A stretch of 64,000 nucleotides of DNA, from contig OZ023264.1 of NCBI GenBank assembly GCA_964006375.1, forward strand, positions 17,536,717-17,600,716, read 5' to 3'. This stretch comes from Tillus elongatus (Eukaryota > Arthropoda > Insecta > Coleoptera > Cleridae). The stretch's first letter is position 1. The number at the start of each line of letters is the position of its first letter. Positions 25,835 to 36,877 of the stretch are shown piece by piece. A program made the position numbers and the translations under genes. The notes beneath the pieces are model-generated. The model saw only the letters and a list, made by a program, of their open reading frames with translations. It was not told the DNA's origin and made no database searches.

Positions 25835-26628
25835 CACACCGATAACTCAAAAAATAATAGGCCGATTTTGACTAAATTTGGTGGAAAAATTGCTTTTGCA
25901 AATGGCTTGGATAAGTTTGTTAGCCAGGAAAATCTGCCCAGGTTTTCCCGGAAAATTTTGTGTTTTCTTTCGAAAAAAATTTATATCTCCGGAATTAACA
26001 AAGTAAGGGCAACCAAATTTGGTCCTCTAGTTAATATCCTTATAGGTAAGCCATCTACCAAAATTTAGCTATGTATGTCAAAAGACAAAAAAGTTATAGG
26101 CATTTAAAGAAAAATAAATTGGGGTTTTCCTCAAAACGTCAAAGTTGCGATTTAAAACGTCAAAATCGGCAACATTTAGGCAAAGAACTTGAATCTAATA
26201 CGGACTATGGAAATAAAATGTCTCAAGAAGAATGTTTTACAAACCCTGAAGTCTTAGTTTCAACCGTCATTGTCCTTCATTTTACTAAAATGTTTCCAGA
26301 AAATTCATTTCAAATAGACCCTTTCTCTGATGCTTGGCAGTAGCCTTAACTATAGAGTTTATCGTTTAATGGTATATAATTTTTGTCGAATTTTCGTAAA
26401 AAATCAATAAAGCTCAATATATCCGTTATTATACAAGATATGAAGAAAATTTGTATATATTAATTATAGGGTGTCTTGAGCTACATCTTAAAAAAATATT
26501 TCTACAATCACAGGATGGCCCATAAGTCGTTGGTGATACAAATTTTCTTTTTTTTTTAATCAAACACGCCTTATGTTATTGCATTTTTGAATTTTTCAGC
26601 GATGCATGTTTGTAAGAAAAGAAAGTCG

Positions 26629-26939
26629 GGACGCAGCAAGTGCGTTATGGTAGCGAATTTTCATTAAATGATTCAAATTTGAATAGCTCAATTTGCTATT
26701 AACCTATAAGGTTGACCAAGAAACGAGTTTTTCCGGGAACACTTTAAGGTTACTTTTGGAAATTTTTGTACATTTTCACACAATAAAGTTATTTTTATGA
26801 AACATGGCACATTGTTTTTACTATATAGGTTATACTGGTAACCAAAATTGATGCCTGCTTTCTTAAAAAGGAAACACACATATTTGCAATTAAAAACATT
26901 TTTATGAAAATTCACTACCATAACGCACTTGCTGCGTCC
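26629..26939. repeat. 311-bp inverted-repeat-bounded unit at a TAH 5' end
   Basis: Starts GGACGCAGCAAGTGCGTTAT and ends with its reverse complement, giving terminal inverted repeats of about 36 bases that include the GAATTTTCATT motif. Equivalent units are at 3881-4175, 38969-39268, 47062-47367, 47451-47757 and 53710-54021, always at the 5' end of long TAH copies. Confidence 0.85.
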
Positions 26940-27227
26940 AGAGTTTTTTAAAATTATTTCATAACGGAGAAATTTAATGAAAACTTTTTTTTTCGTAAAA
27001 ATTTCAAGAGGCTGTAACCTGGATGAGTAGGGGTTTCAAGAAAAACTTTATAAAAAAGACACCTCTTATTTTTCGCCAAAGAATCACCCTGTAAAATTTT
27101 TCACATCAATTTAGAAACACCCTGTATAAATCAGATTTTTAAAGCTTTTAGGAGAATTCAGGTAATTTACTACACTAGTTTAGACACTTATTTATATATT
27201 CATGATCACGTTTATACACGTGAATTT

Positions 27228-27230
<3 letters not shown>

Positions 27231-27322
<92 letters not shown>
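27231..27322. repeat. (TA)n microsatellite
   Basis: TA run not flanked by recognisable TAH blocks. Confidence 0.97.
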
Positions 27323-27324
<2 letters not shown>

Positions 27325-27870
27325 CTATCTAATGTTTTAAAAGCTTATTTAATGAGCCAAACAAACTCTGCTATGAAGATTATTCATTCAATTCTTTCGC
27401 ATAGAATCTATTTTTTTTGCAATACTCACTTCTTGGCTATTACTTGTCTTGAAAATATATGTTGGTCGATTAAAAGGAAAAAGAAATGAAGGCTGCCAAA
27501 CATTTCCACCCTTTTATATCCATACATATACAGCCCCACCGAGGCAGTCATTTATGTTTTATAGCAATAAATTTAATATAGACACAATTAAGTCCTGATA
27601 TCGATTAAAGAGTGTAAGAATGTTGGGGGTCGCACTCGCCAGCTACAGTCAGAATTGCACAAAGTTAAATGGGCAACTTTGTACAGAGACGGGTGAAACC
27701 AATTTGTGGGGTTCATTTCAGTCAACGAGTATAATACTTTATCAAATTAAATAACAGTATAAAAAAGTTCCTATTATAACAATAATGTCATAATAGCAGT
27801 TTATTGTATCAGTGATACAAGACAATGTGCAACCAAAACATAACAAACCTTATTAAGTTTTATATACAGA
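27323..27870. other. Unassigned stretch without recognised gene
   Basis: A mildly GC-richer patch (GGTCGCACTCGCCAGC near 27630) lies in otherwise AT-rich DNA. Nothing recognised. Confidence 0.45.
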
Positions 27871-27961
27871 GTGGCGCAACGAAAAGGAAACAGACCCAGT
27901 GTTGCACATTTCGTATTAAGCACACTTGTAGAACCCAAAACACCACAACACATTTTAAAAA

Positions 27962-28002
27962 CCTGACGATCGTTTCACTAACCAAGTTAGCGTCATCAGA
28001 GG
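27962..28002 (-). ncRNA. Hammerhead-ribozyme-like motif
   Basis: On the minus strand this 41-base segment reads CCT-CUGAUGA, then C, then the helix GCUAAC/GUUAGU with loop UUG, then GAAA, the short palindrome ACGAUCGU, and a C at the expected cleavage site, with AGG closing stem I. Core CUGAUGA, GAAA and a GUC triplet are all present. One unpaired pyrimidine lies between CUGAUGA and the helix, which may reduce or change activity. Hammerheads with very short stem III are known in PLE terminal repeats. Confidence 0.6.
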
Positions 28003-28036
28003 ATAAATGATTTAGATTAATTTGAAAAAATTCCAT

Positions 28037-28074
28037 CCTCTGATGACGCTAACTTGGTTAGTGAAACGATATTA
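28037..28074 (+). ncRNA. Hammerhead-ribozyme-like motif, decayed stem III
   Basis: The same CUGAUGA core and stem II as the minus-strand motif at 27962-28002, but after GAAAC the sequence reads GATATTAG in place of GATCGTCAGG, so stem III, the cleavage site and the stem I partner are lost. Probably inactive. Confidence 0.5.
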
Positions 28075-28869
28075 GTTTTTTTAAAGTTTTATGGTGATTT
28101 TGGTTCTCCAAGTGTGCTTATCAGTGCTCATCACAGGTTACAATCTTATCTTAGTGACATATTTCCTGTTATTTAAAAAAAATCACTTGCATACCACAAT
28201 TTTTATTTGGAGGGGGAAATGTTCGGCCGATATTTTCAGTGCTATCAGTTCATCCCTCTAGCGGGGAGAGTTTCACTCCTGAAACTTCAAATGGAAAGGG
28301 GTCTTGAGTGACACTTCACTTTAAAGCTTCTTAAAATTTTTTTTAAAGGGTCAGTTTTTGAAAATCGGTTGAGTATTTTTTGAGAACACGCATTTCAACT
28401 TGATGCCTGCCAAACAAAACAAACAAGTTTTTTACATTATTTTTATTACCTTAACAGTATACTTAGTGTATAAATTGTTCGAAATGTCGACCTCCAGCTT
28501 CCATCCAATTCTTTCTGTTCAAAGCGGTTTTGAACGTTGCGGATCATTTCCGGTGTGATTTGTTGACACTCGTTGATCGGAAATCGTCTACGCATTCTGG
28601 CAGTGCAGTGTAAATCTTATTTTTCAGGTGGCCCCACAAGTAAGTCTAAAGGATTTAAATCTGGCGAACTTGTAGGCCATTCTATTCCTCCTCTTCGCCC
28701 AATCCATCTCGTACGAGAAATGTAATAACATTTTTTAAAAGATGTCGTTGATCCAGGGCCAACAGAAGTTTTTAAACAAAGTAACCGTTACAATGAAAGC
28801 GAATTAATATTTCAGTAGGACAAAGAAGCTCCACACTAGACCATTGCTGTTCGTCGGTATCTGAACCAA

Positions 28870-28875
<6 letters not shown>

Positions 28876-28911
<36 letters not shown>
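28876..28911. repeat. (TA)n microsatellite
   Basis: Short TA run, about 18 dinucleotides. Confidence 0.96.
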
Positions 28912-28913
<2 letters not shown>

Positions 28914-29189
28914 TTACATATTAGTTCATTGATTGTTGTTGCCCTTACTTGGTGAAACTTGTCCATACTGCATACAGACTTGGAGAATACTTCTCTAGCT
29001 TCACTGTTGGTTTTTAGTGGCATGACGTCAAATAGTTTTAGCTTTTTTAAAGCTTAGTGTTCAAATATAAGAGAACGAGGGAGCACATGGGCAGAAGAAA
29101 CTATGAAAGTTGCCTTGCAAGCAGTGCGCAATGGTGAAAGCATTAGAAAAAGTCCGTTGACATATAGTATTTCATTTTATGCTCTGTCA

Positions 29190-29730
29190 AAACGTAAGAA
29201 TTAAGGTCCCCACATTTGATGGATCAGTCCCGTGGGGTATTTATCTACGCCAGTTTGAAGCCGCTGCTACAGCAAATGGTTGGGGCGAGAGAGAGAGAAA
29301 GCGACTTCGCTAATTGTAGCTCTCAGAGAAGTTGCCCTAGATGTGCTTCAAGGTATTCCCAGGGAAAAACCGCTGAGTTTTGACAGCATTAGACATCAGT
29401 TAGAGATGAGGTTTGGCGACCAGCATTTACAACAGTTGTATCGATTGCAGTTGAAAAATCATTGTCAGAAACCGGGCGAAAGTCTCCAACATCTCCACGC
29501 CGACGTTGTCAAACTGACGCGATTAGCCTACCCCATAGCACCAAATGAGTTTTTAAACCAGCTGTCGGTGCAAACCTTCATTGATGCCATCAGAAATACC
29601 GACATGCAGCAGGCGCTGAGGATAGCGAGACACAAAAACTTGAAAGATGCTTTGGCACATTCCTTGGAGTTTGAAGCGGTAAGGCAAGCGTCGGAAAGTC
29701 ATGCGAAAGTTCGCAGTCTCCAAGTCTAAG
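29190..29730 (+). pseudogene. Gypsy-type gag fragment
   Basis: Upstream of 29284 one frame reads KVPTFDGSVPWGIYLRQFE, a capsid-like start. After a (GA)n slippage-type frameshift at 29284-29300 the frame reads KATSLIVALREVALDVLQG and LEMRFGDQHLQQLYRLQLKN, ending in LEFEAVRQASESHAK. This pattern of an aromatic-rich start and an LxxRFG...L..L helix region is usual in Ty3/gypsy capsid proteins. A stop at 29729 and a further frame change separate it from the zinc knuckle. Confidence 0.75.
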
Positions 29731-29821
29731 AAGAAAATAAAACAGATTAATCCAAGATCAAATAGCACAAAAAATAAGGCCGACGTCTCATGGACACTCA
29801 ATAAGAGATCACCGTGCAAAT

Positions 29822-30100
29822 GCCTTGCGCTGCTGGAACTGCGGCAAGGTGGGACATATAAGGAGCCAATGTTGGGCTCTAAGATCACGCGTAAGGGAGT
29901 CAGTGAAGCTAAGGCCGGTAAGCATTTATCAGGTTAGCGATTCTGGCAGCGCTCTCCTCGTCGACGGATACGTAAGCGATAATAAGACTAAGATGGTCGT
30001 CGACACAGGCGCACCTAGAACGATTATTTACCGCGACATGGTTCCAAGATGGGGAGTAAGAGCCAGACAGAGTGTACAGAGTATATGCAGCAGGTGGTGA
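29822..30100 (+). pseudogene. Gypsy-type zinc knuckle and protease fragment
   Basis: RCWNCGKVGHIRSQC at 29825-29870 is a CX2CX4HX4C nucleic-acid-binding knuckle. It is followed by KTKMVVDTGAPRTIIY near 29990, with the DTGA active site of a retroviral-type aspartic protease. The frame stops at 30100, inside the protease. Protease and knuckle lie in one frame, as in elements where gag and pol are joined or overlap. Confidence 0.85.
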
Positions 30101-30443
30101 TTGGAACCAGGTATTTGGCGAAACTGACGTCGAGCTGCAAATTGGGACATAGAAGGCAAAGCAGAGAGTCATAGTCGCCGCCATATCAGACCCGATTATA
30201 ATTGGCTTGGACATACTTCAGGGTCAGTGCGTTAAACTTGATCTTGGCACTAACGTCTTGACTATCGGCGGTGAAGAATAATGTCGCCTAGCAGTAACCT
30301 GGTATTGCGGAAAATCATCATAGAGGAAAATAGCAACGTCTGCCGCAAAAGTGCCATTCCAGTGAAGAGAGCTGTGAGACGAAGAGACCACCCAGAAAAA
30401 GATCAGTGAACACATTTATTGGAACAGAGTCAATGCTGACAGG

Positions 30444-30812
30444 ATGAATAGGTTCCGCCAAGATATTTGTGCAAGTAGAAACACCAGAACAAGAGCCACT
30501 ACGCGTAAGAAGCGGTATCACGTAAGAACTTCGCTTGAAGGAAGCCCCGACATATTGACGAGAAGGAAAGCAATCCACTCTGCTGTCGGAATGCATATAC
30601 GAATAGAAAGGGACCGCATGAAGACCCGTTATGACGTGCAATCTAATTCAGCTGGTTTTGAAGAAGGAGATCGTGTGTGGTTCTACAATCCAGTACAACG
30701 CAAGGGACTGTCATCGAAACTACAGAAATTATGGATAGGTCCTTATAAGGTGGTCAAAAGAATCAATGACGTTGTCTATCGCATTCAGAGGAGCCCGAAG
30801 AGCGATATGTAG
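30444..30812 (+). pseudogene. Gypsy-type integrase C-terminal fragment
   Basis: The frame contains EEGDRVWFYNPVQRKGLSSKLQKLWIGPYKVVKRINDVVYRIQ in pieces typical of the integrase C-terminus: GDxVW, a Lys/Leu-rich turn, and the GPY module. A stop follows at 30812, about 80 bases before the LTR. The zinc-binding and DDE core domains are absent. Confidence 0.85.
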
Positions 30813-30892
30813 GTAGTCTATATGCACAGACTTACGCCATACCAAGTAATGTCAGATTTCGACCGGGGCGATCGAATATAAGAGGGAGGCAG

Positions 30893-31327
30893 TGTCACAT
30901 TTGTCTATGAGAACTGAGTTTATGTTACTTCTATGGTCAGTTGTAGTGTGTTGGTAACAGCGAACACTGTGGAATGATATTTATAGAAGGGACCAGAAGT
31001 GACAGGTGTAGAAGAGTGTAGAAGGTATAGAATCTCTATGGACAGTATAAATAGGCGAGCGGTACACAGAGTAAGTTTTCAGTATTGAGTTAGTGTGGTG
31101 CAGACTAAGTGATCCTAGAGTATTAAGCGACTCAGCATTAAGTGTTGGTGTATAAGAAGCGATCATAGAAGGCGGATAGTGGAATATAGTCCTATGGACA
31201 TTTAATGATAGAGAGAAATATTTTTGTTGATACTGGTGTTGGAAAATAGTTGGTTATAATAAATTAGTAGTTTGAAAAGCTGTGTTTTGTTAGTTTAGTT
31301 AAATCCAGAACCCCGTAGAACGTAACA
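30893..31327 (+). repeat. 3' long terminal repeat of the gypsy-like element
   Basis: Begins TGTCAC directly after a purine tract and ends GTAACA, so it has the TG...CA ends and a short inverted repeat. Its length is 435 bases. ATAT follows it. The matching left LTR was not found in the window. Confidence 0.78.
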
Positions 31328-32345
31328 ATATCAAAAAAAGACTTGACATTTGTTAAAAAATTGTCTCTTTGGTGTACCACCTCAAGAATTTCTTAAAATA
31401 ATGTATACAGTCTACGTTAGAACCTAAAAGCTTAAATAACCTTTTATATTTCAGGAGAAATTAATGCTTTGCTAAAGTAATTCCGGCTACCCGTCTCTCC
31501 CCTATACTTATCAGTGCTCCTCACTGGTGCCAATCTTTACTTAGCGTTCTATAATAAATACAGCTATAGATATTTTTCTCTAGTTTCAGAATAGCTTCTG
31601 ATTTTACGGTTGCAAGAAAGACAAATTATTGTGAAGCAAGGGAAACTCTAGGTTCGTGTTTAATATACTTTTACTTAAGTTTCAGGTATGGGAGTTGATT
31701 TTGGCGCTCATCTATATTTTACTGTGGCATATCTTAATGAGATTTACACCCAAAAAACCTGTGTTCTACGTACTGTTCCACCAAATACTTACTAAATCCT
31801 GACCCCAGTGTCTTTTTCGGCAGCTCCTGTTCTGTACTGGAAGAAGCCAGAACAATATAAAGCAGTATTCCACATAGTGGTGCGGAGTGAACAGCGACCA
31901 TAAATAACCCATTAGGGATGTGTTGTTACCCCCCTGCAGACTATGACAAAATGGGGCCCTTCGGGACCACTCATGCGGCAATGCTGGACGAGCCCGGAGC
32001 ACTCGCGCTGTCACCGCTCTTGTTAAAGAGATTCGCATTCTTGATCTATTGCGACAGCCGGCTATTATCGTTTTCCACTATCACATACTTATATGTATTT
32101 ATGAATATATAAGGCCAAAATTATTCAGATGAAAATAATCCCTTAAGTCAAAAGCTTTAGTCAGTTTTACAGTTTCCATATCTCTGAATCTAGGTTGCAT
32201 TTCTTACATCAATGGAACAAATATCAGTGACGGATTCTACTTTTTGAATAATAATTGGAAAGTATTTTTCTAAATTAATTTTAACCATACGCGCCCTTCC
32301 AAACGTTTTGTTGAAGTACGTACTAATCATATACCAATATATCTA
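31328..32345. other. Unassigned stretch; short PLE-like fragment
   Basis: Around 31500-31545, ACTTATCAGTGCTCCTCACTGG resembles the PLE terminal sequence at 28112-28140. A GC-richer patch lies at about 31915-32060 without recognised coding similarity. Confidence 0.4.
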
Positions 32346-32734
32346 TACAGGCTGGCGCATTGAAAACGAAACAGACCGATTTGCATCCAGAGAAGTTTTT
32401 CTTTAAGAAACGCTGAAATACGTCAATTTTAATATTGAGGGGGACATGTTTTGACACAAAACTCAACTTTGTCACATCAACCCCGTAAGGGTGGTGATAA
32501 CAACCCTTATGTTTTAAATAGGGAACATGGGTCAAATAATACATCATTTGTAAGCTTTTTCTTTTCTGAATTCAGCAAACTAATTTTTTTGGAAGTTATA
32601 GCAACACGTTTAAAAATTATTCACAGTTGTAGTTGCAAGAATGTATTTTATTCATTGTCATAAGAAATGCACTAATTAGTCAATTTTTCGGTTAAAAAAC
32701 TAAAAAACAAAACCAAACGTTCAAAAATGTTTAT

Positions 32735-33814
32735 TCAGTTAAGTAAGTGTTCAAATTGTTGACCACCAGCTTCCATACAAAGGAACAAACTTTGTTCAAA
32801 ACGAGCTCAGACATTCTGGAGTATTTGTGGAGTTATTAGACGGCATTCTTCAACAATGCGTCGTCTAAATTCTTCCAGAGACTCCGGTTCTGTTGCGTAA
32901 ATTCTACTCTTTAAATGGCCCCATAGAAATAAGTCTAAAGGAGTTAAATCCGGTGATCTAGAGGGCCACTCAATAGCACCTCTACGCCCAATCCATTGTC
33001 CTGGAAACTCTCTGTTCAAAAACTCCCTAACACGTTGTGAAAAATGCGGAGGAGCTCCATCTTGTTGAAACACTAATTGATTTTCTTGATATCGATCATC
33101 ATTTTCAACAATGTCAATTAGTAGAGGGTAAACGATATCTTCTAGTAACTCCACATGCGTTTTGCCACTCAAATTGCCATCAAGAAAAATTGGTGTGATT
33201 AAATGGTCTCCAAAAATGCCAGTCCATACATTCAATTTCTGTGGAGTTTCAGTGTGGAGTTCGTGAAAATTTCTTGGATTATTATCTGCCGAATAACGAC
33301 AATTATGACGATTGACTGTAGAGTTTAATAAAAACGTACACTTGTCTGAAAAACAGATATTGAACAGAAAGTTCCCGTTATCAGCTATTCGTGCAGTCAT
33401 AACTTCACAAAACTCCAGCCGCCGATCAAAATCATCTTCATTCAGTTGATGTACAAGATGAATTTTATACGGGTGGAATTTATGATGCTTCAATATTCGC
33501 TGAATAGTTCCTCTTTTGGTGTTTGAAACAGTGGTCAATTTGCTCTTGCTCAAAGTTGGGTCTGCAGCAATTTGTCCTAAAACTTCAATCTCAGTAGTCT
33601 CATTTCTAACCGGAAATTCACGTTCAGGATCCCGTTTTTTGTTGGCTACTGAACCACTTTGTCGAAACTTTGCAACTAACTCCAAAATGTATTTTCTGTT
33701 AACATCTCTGGTCGGATCTCGTTCATTAAACAAATTTGCAGTACGGTTGGGACAGTCATCGTTTTGAAAAAAAAGAGTAATTATTTCAACTCTTTCTTCT
33801 ACAGAATACACCAT
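32735..33814 (-). pseudogene. DD41D transposase, one premature stop
   Basis: The best start is the Met at 33814 (MVYSVEERVEII), chosen because the family begins this way; an in-frame Met upstream at 33907 lies in the terminal repeat. A helix-turn-helix region follows (residues about 1-130, with LSKSKLTTVSNTKRGTIQRIL). The catalytic core has FSDKCTF, QQDGAPPHF and SPDLTPLD, with 41 residues between the second and third Asp. All three Asp are present. The Glu usual after the first Asp is Lys. An in-frame TGA at 32807 cuts off the last 24 residues, after which EAGGQQFEHLLN and the natural stop can still be read. Confidence 0.88.
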
Positions 33815-33840
33815 TGTGAAATTAATAATAATAATAAACC

Positions 33841-33947
33841 GCATTTCTCTCATTCCGATAAGAAATGTTCTAATAGTCAATTTTTTGTTCACAAACCAAC
33901 AAAACATTGACCATCAGCACATTTCTTATCGGAATGAGTGAAATGCG
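33841..33947. repeat. Palindrome at the transposase start side of transposon A
   Basis: GCATTTCTCTCATTCCGATA and its near reverse complement lie about 50 bases apart, making a hairpin of about 45-50 base pairs between the inner end of the right terminal repeat and the transposase start. The same hairpin occurs in transposon B at 41088-41195. Confidence 0.8.
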
Positions 33948-34192
33948 TTTTTGCATCTTCAACTGTGAATAATTTTTAAACGAGTTAATAAAACTTCCAA
34001 AAAAATTAGTTTGCTGAATTCAGAAAAGAAAGAGCTTTCAAATGATGTAACACTCGACCCACTGTCCCCTATTTAAAATATAAGGGTTGTTATCACCACC
34101 CTTAATGTGACAAAGTTGAGTTTTATGTCAAACATGTCCCGCTGAATATTAAAATTGACGTGTTTCAGCGTTTCTTAAAAAATGCACCACCC

Positions 34193-34630
34193 TATATAAA
34201 TCTTAATCGCCCTGCCTCGCGAGTTCTTTGTTCTTAAACTAAAATCATTTGAAAGTACAGTAGAAACAATGTAACTACCATATTTCATCAAAATAACTTT
34301 ATTGCTTGAAAGAGTACAAAAATTCTCCGAAAATAAACTTAAGATGTTCCCCAAAGAAACTGAACGGATTTTTCTAGCCTATGAGCCAGTTCAAGCTATT
34401 TGCCCAACTAGCAAGATATAATTATTCACAAAAAGCTTCTCCGCAAAAAAATTACATTAAAATTTGCAAACAATTTTTTCACGAAAATCCGAAAATAATT
34501 TTTTACAATAACCTAATAAACATTTATTGACAAAATTTCAAAAATCTTACAAACAATGATTTCTACAGAAACACAAAAAAATTTCTGCGAAAATTGGCAA
34601 TTTTTTTTAATTTTCCTAAAGAATACAAAA
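34193..34630. other. Unassigned AT-rich stretch, partly TAH-like
   Basis: Fragments such as AGTAGAAACAATGTA and AATAAACTTAAGATGTTCC recall TAH 5' units, but no ends were defined. Confidence 0.4.
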
Positions 34631-34635
34631 GAAAA

Positions 34636-35219
34636 AGCTCGAGACGCAGCAAGTGCGTTATGGTAGTGACTTTTTATTAAATGCTTCAAATTTGAATAAC
34701 TAAATTTTCAATAAACTTAGAAAGTTGAATTTTGGTATATAGTAAGATATTTTCTAAGGCAACGAATTCACCAAATTTCATTAAAATAACCTTGTAATTT
34801 TCGAAGAAAAATAAAACTTAAAATTTGAATAACTCAATTTTTTATAAACTCAGTAAGTTGAATCTTGGTTCGTAGGAAGATATTTTGCAAGGCAACATAT
34901 CTTCCAACTTCAATTAATATAACTTTGTAATTTTCGGAGAAAAAAATTCTTTTCGAAAGACAACTCAAAATTTTCCCGGAAAACGTTGTCGGATTTTCCT
35001 GGCTAACGAACTCATTCGAGTTATTAATAAAAGAAAGGTACTTGCCGAGTTTCTTCGAAATCGGTTAATTATTTTTTGAGTTATCGGTTGGACATTTAAA
35101 CTGACCCCGGATATGGGTTCTAGGGGTCCTAGTTCGCGCTCATTTAAAAAAAATGTTTGCAAAGTCTCACCATCGATACCTCTCTCTATTAGTGAATTTT
35201 TTTAAATAAAAATTCACAA
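34636..35219 (+). repeat. TAH repeat copy 11, without a (TA)n tract
   Basis: Runs from GAGACGCAGCAAGTGCG to a terminal hairpin (ATTAGTGAATTTT with AAAAATTCAC). At the usual microsatellite position GAGTTATCGGTTGGACATTT passes directly into AAACTGACCCCGG, with no TA run. Confidence 0.85.
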
Positions 35220-35222
35220 AAA

Positions 35223-35669
35223 AATCAAATTTTATACCTAATCTGTAACTAGGTTAAAAGAATAGGAAAATCCAGAAAAATATTTCCAAAACTAGAGTCT
35301 GTAGGTATTGGAAGCTGTTCAATTTGAAAAAACTGAGTTACGACTGTTTCAATTTTTCCAAAAACTATTTCAAAGCGCTTTGTATACGGCATTTCGATTT
35401 TTTCGAAAAATAATATTAACCGAAATCCTCTCTGAATGCGTCACTTTCATGAGACTCTCCTATCTATTGGTAAATATAATTGAAAACTTATCTAAATGCG
35501 TCATTTTCATGGCACTCCGATTTCCATTGGTAAAAACGCCGTATCACAATTTTGTTCCAAAATGTAAAAAGTAGAAAAACAATTGAAATAAATGGAAAAC
35601 GATAGGCGATGTAAATGTTATCTCCTTACAAGCATGCATTAAAATTGGATGGAAAATGAAATAATGAGG

Positions 35670-35674
<5 letters not shown>
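35223..35674. other. Unassigned stretch without recognised gene
   Basis: A CTAAATGCGTCATTTTCATG-like segment occurs twice (about 35430 and 35490). No gene recognised. Confidence 0.45.

Positions 35675-35753
<79 letters not shown>
35675..35753. repeat. (TA)n microsatellite
   Basis: TA run without recognised TAH flanks. Confidence 0.97.
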
Positions 35754-35755
<2 letters not shown>

Positions 35756-36094
35756 GTATGGAAGTATATAATGTCACAGTGACAACTTGCAATTTTAGGT
35801 CCTAAAATGTTTGAAAATATTAATAAACTAAAGCTGAAAGAAAACTATTTTGGAGTGTGAAATGGTTGGGAAGTTCAAAGGATGTAGAGGAAATATTGGA
35901 GGTGCTAATAAATGAAGATTGGTTAAATAAATTGCAAATTTGAAATACCGAAATTTTATAGCAAGAAATGTCAGTGTCAATAGGATTTTGATATGTTTCA
36001 GTTTAATATTTTAACCAAATCGCATCAATTACAGCCACAAGTTTGTAACTTCTATGTAAGATGCACTGTATAATTTGAATGCATATAAATAAAT

Positions 36095-36098
<4 letters not shown>

Positions 36099-36182
<84 letters not shown>
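36099..36182. repeat. (TA)n microsatellite
   Basis: TA run preceded by AATAAATAAAATA. Confidence 0.97.
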
Positions 36183-36184
<2 letters not shown>

Positions 36185-36189
36185 TGTCC

Positions 36190-36877
<688 letters not shown>

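Larger units (their letters stand above)
27918..28140. mobile_element. Penelope-like element terminal repeats, inverted pair
   Basis: The left half (27918-28003) and right half (28036-28112) are approximate reverse complements and share CACTTG.AGAACCC and CACCACAACACA. Each carries a hammerhead-like core. The right half continues to CTTATCAGTGCTCATCACAGG. The same terminal sequence flanks a PLE coding fragment at 48.9-49.6 kb, which is the basis for the assignment. Confidence 0.65.
27872..28745 (-). mobile_element. DD41D transposon remnant with nested PLE ends
   Basis: AGAGTGGCGCAACGAAAAGG near 27871 resembles the terminal inverted repeat of the transposons at 32.3 and 40.8 kb (GGGTGGCGCATTGAAAACG). 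At 28440-28745 the minus strand encodes the transposase C-terminus: WIGRRGG-like sequence, a SPDLNPLD-like motif in shifted frame, and EMIRNVQNRFEQ. Frameshifts are frequent. PLE terminal sequence interrupts the element at about 27918-28140. The right end was not found. Confidence 0.6.
29190..31327 (+). mobile_element. Ty3/gypsy-like LTR retrotransposon, internally deleted
   Basis: Gag, zinc knuckle, protease and the integrase C-terminus are found in the correct order, followed by a purine-rich tract (AGAGGGAGGCAG at 30881-30892) and one LTR (30893-31327). Reverse transcriptase, RNase H and the integrase core are missing: the protease region is followed within about 350 bases by the integrase end. 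No matching 5' LTR was seen upstream. It is a dead, truncated copy. Confidence 0.82.
32348..34192 (-). mobile_element. DD41D Tc1/mariner transposon A with long terminal inverted repeats
   Basis: The left end starts TA|CAGGCTGGCGCATTG and the right end finishes GCACCACCCT|ATA, consistent with a TA target. The terminal inverted repeats run about 280-330 bases each (32348 to about 32680, and about 33909 to 34192). They share GACGTGTTTCAGCGTTTC, GTTATCACCACCCTT and AATAATTTTTAAACG segments. The right repeat has lost a block near its tip. Total length is 1845 bases with one transposase frame. It is the best-kept DNA transposon in the window. Confidence 0.88.

Noticed and set aside
31915..32060. 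GC-richer segment suspected to be an rRNA or exon fragment
   Set aside because: No rRNA, tRNA or protein similarity could be recognised, and the only frame is 64 codons.
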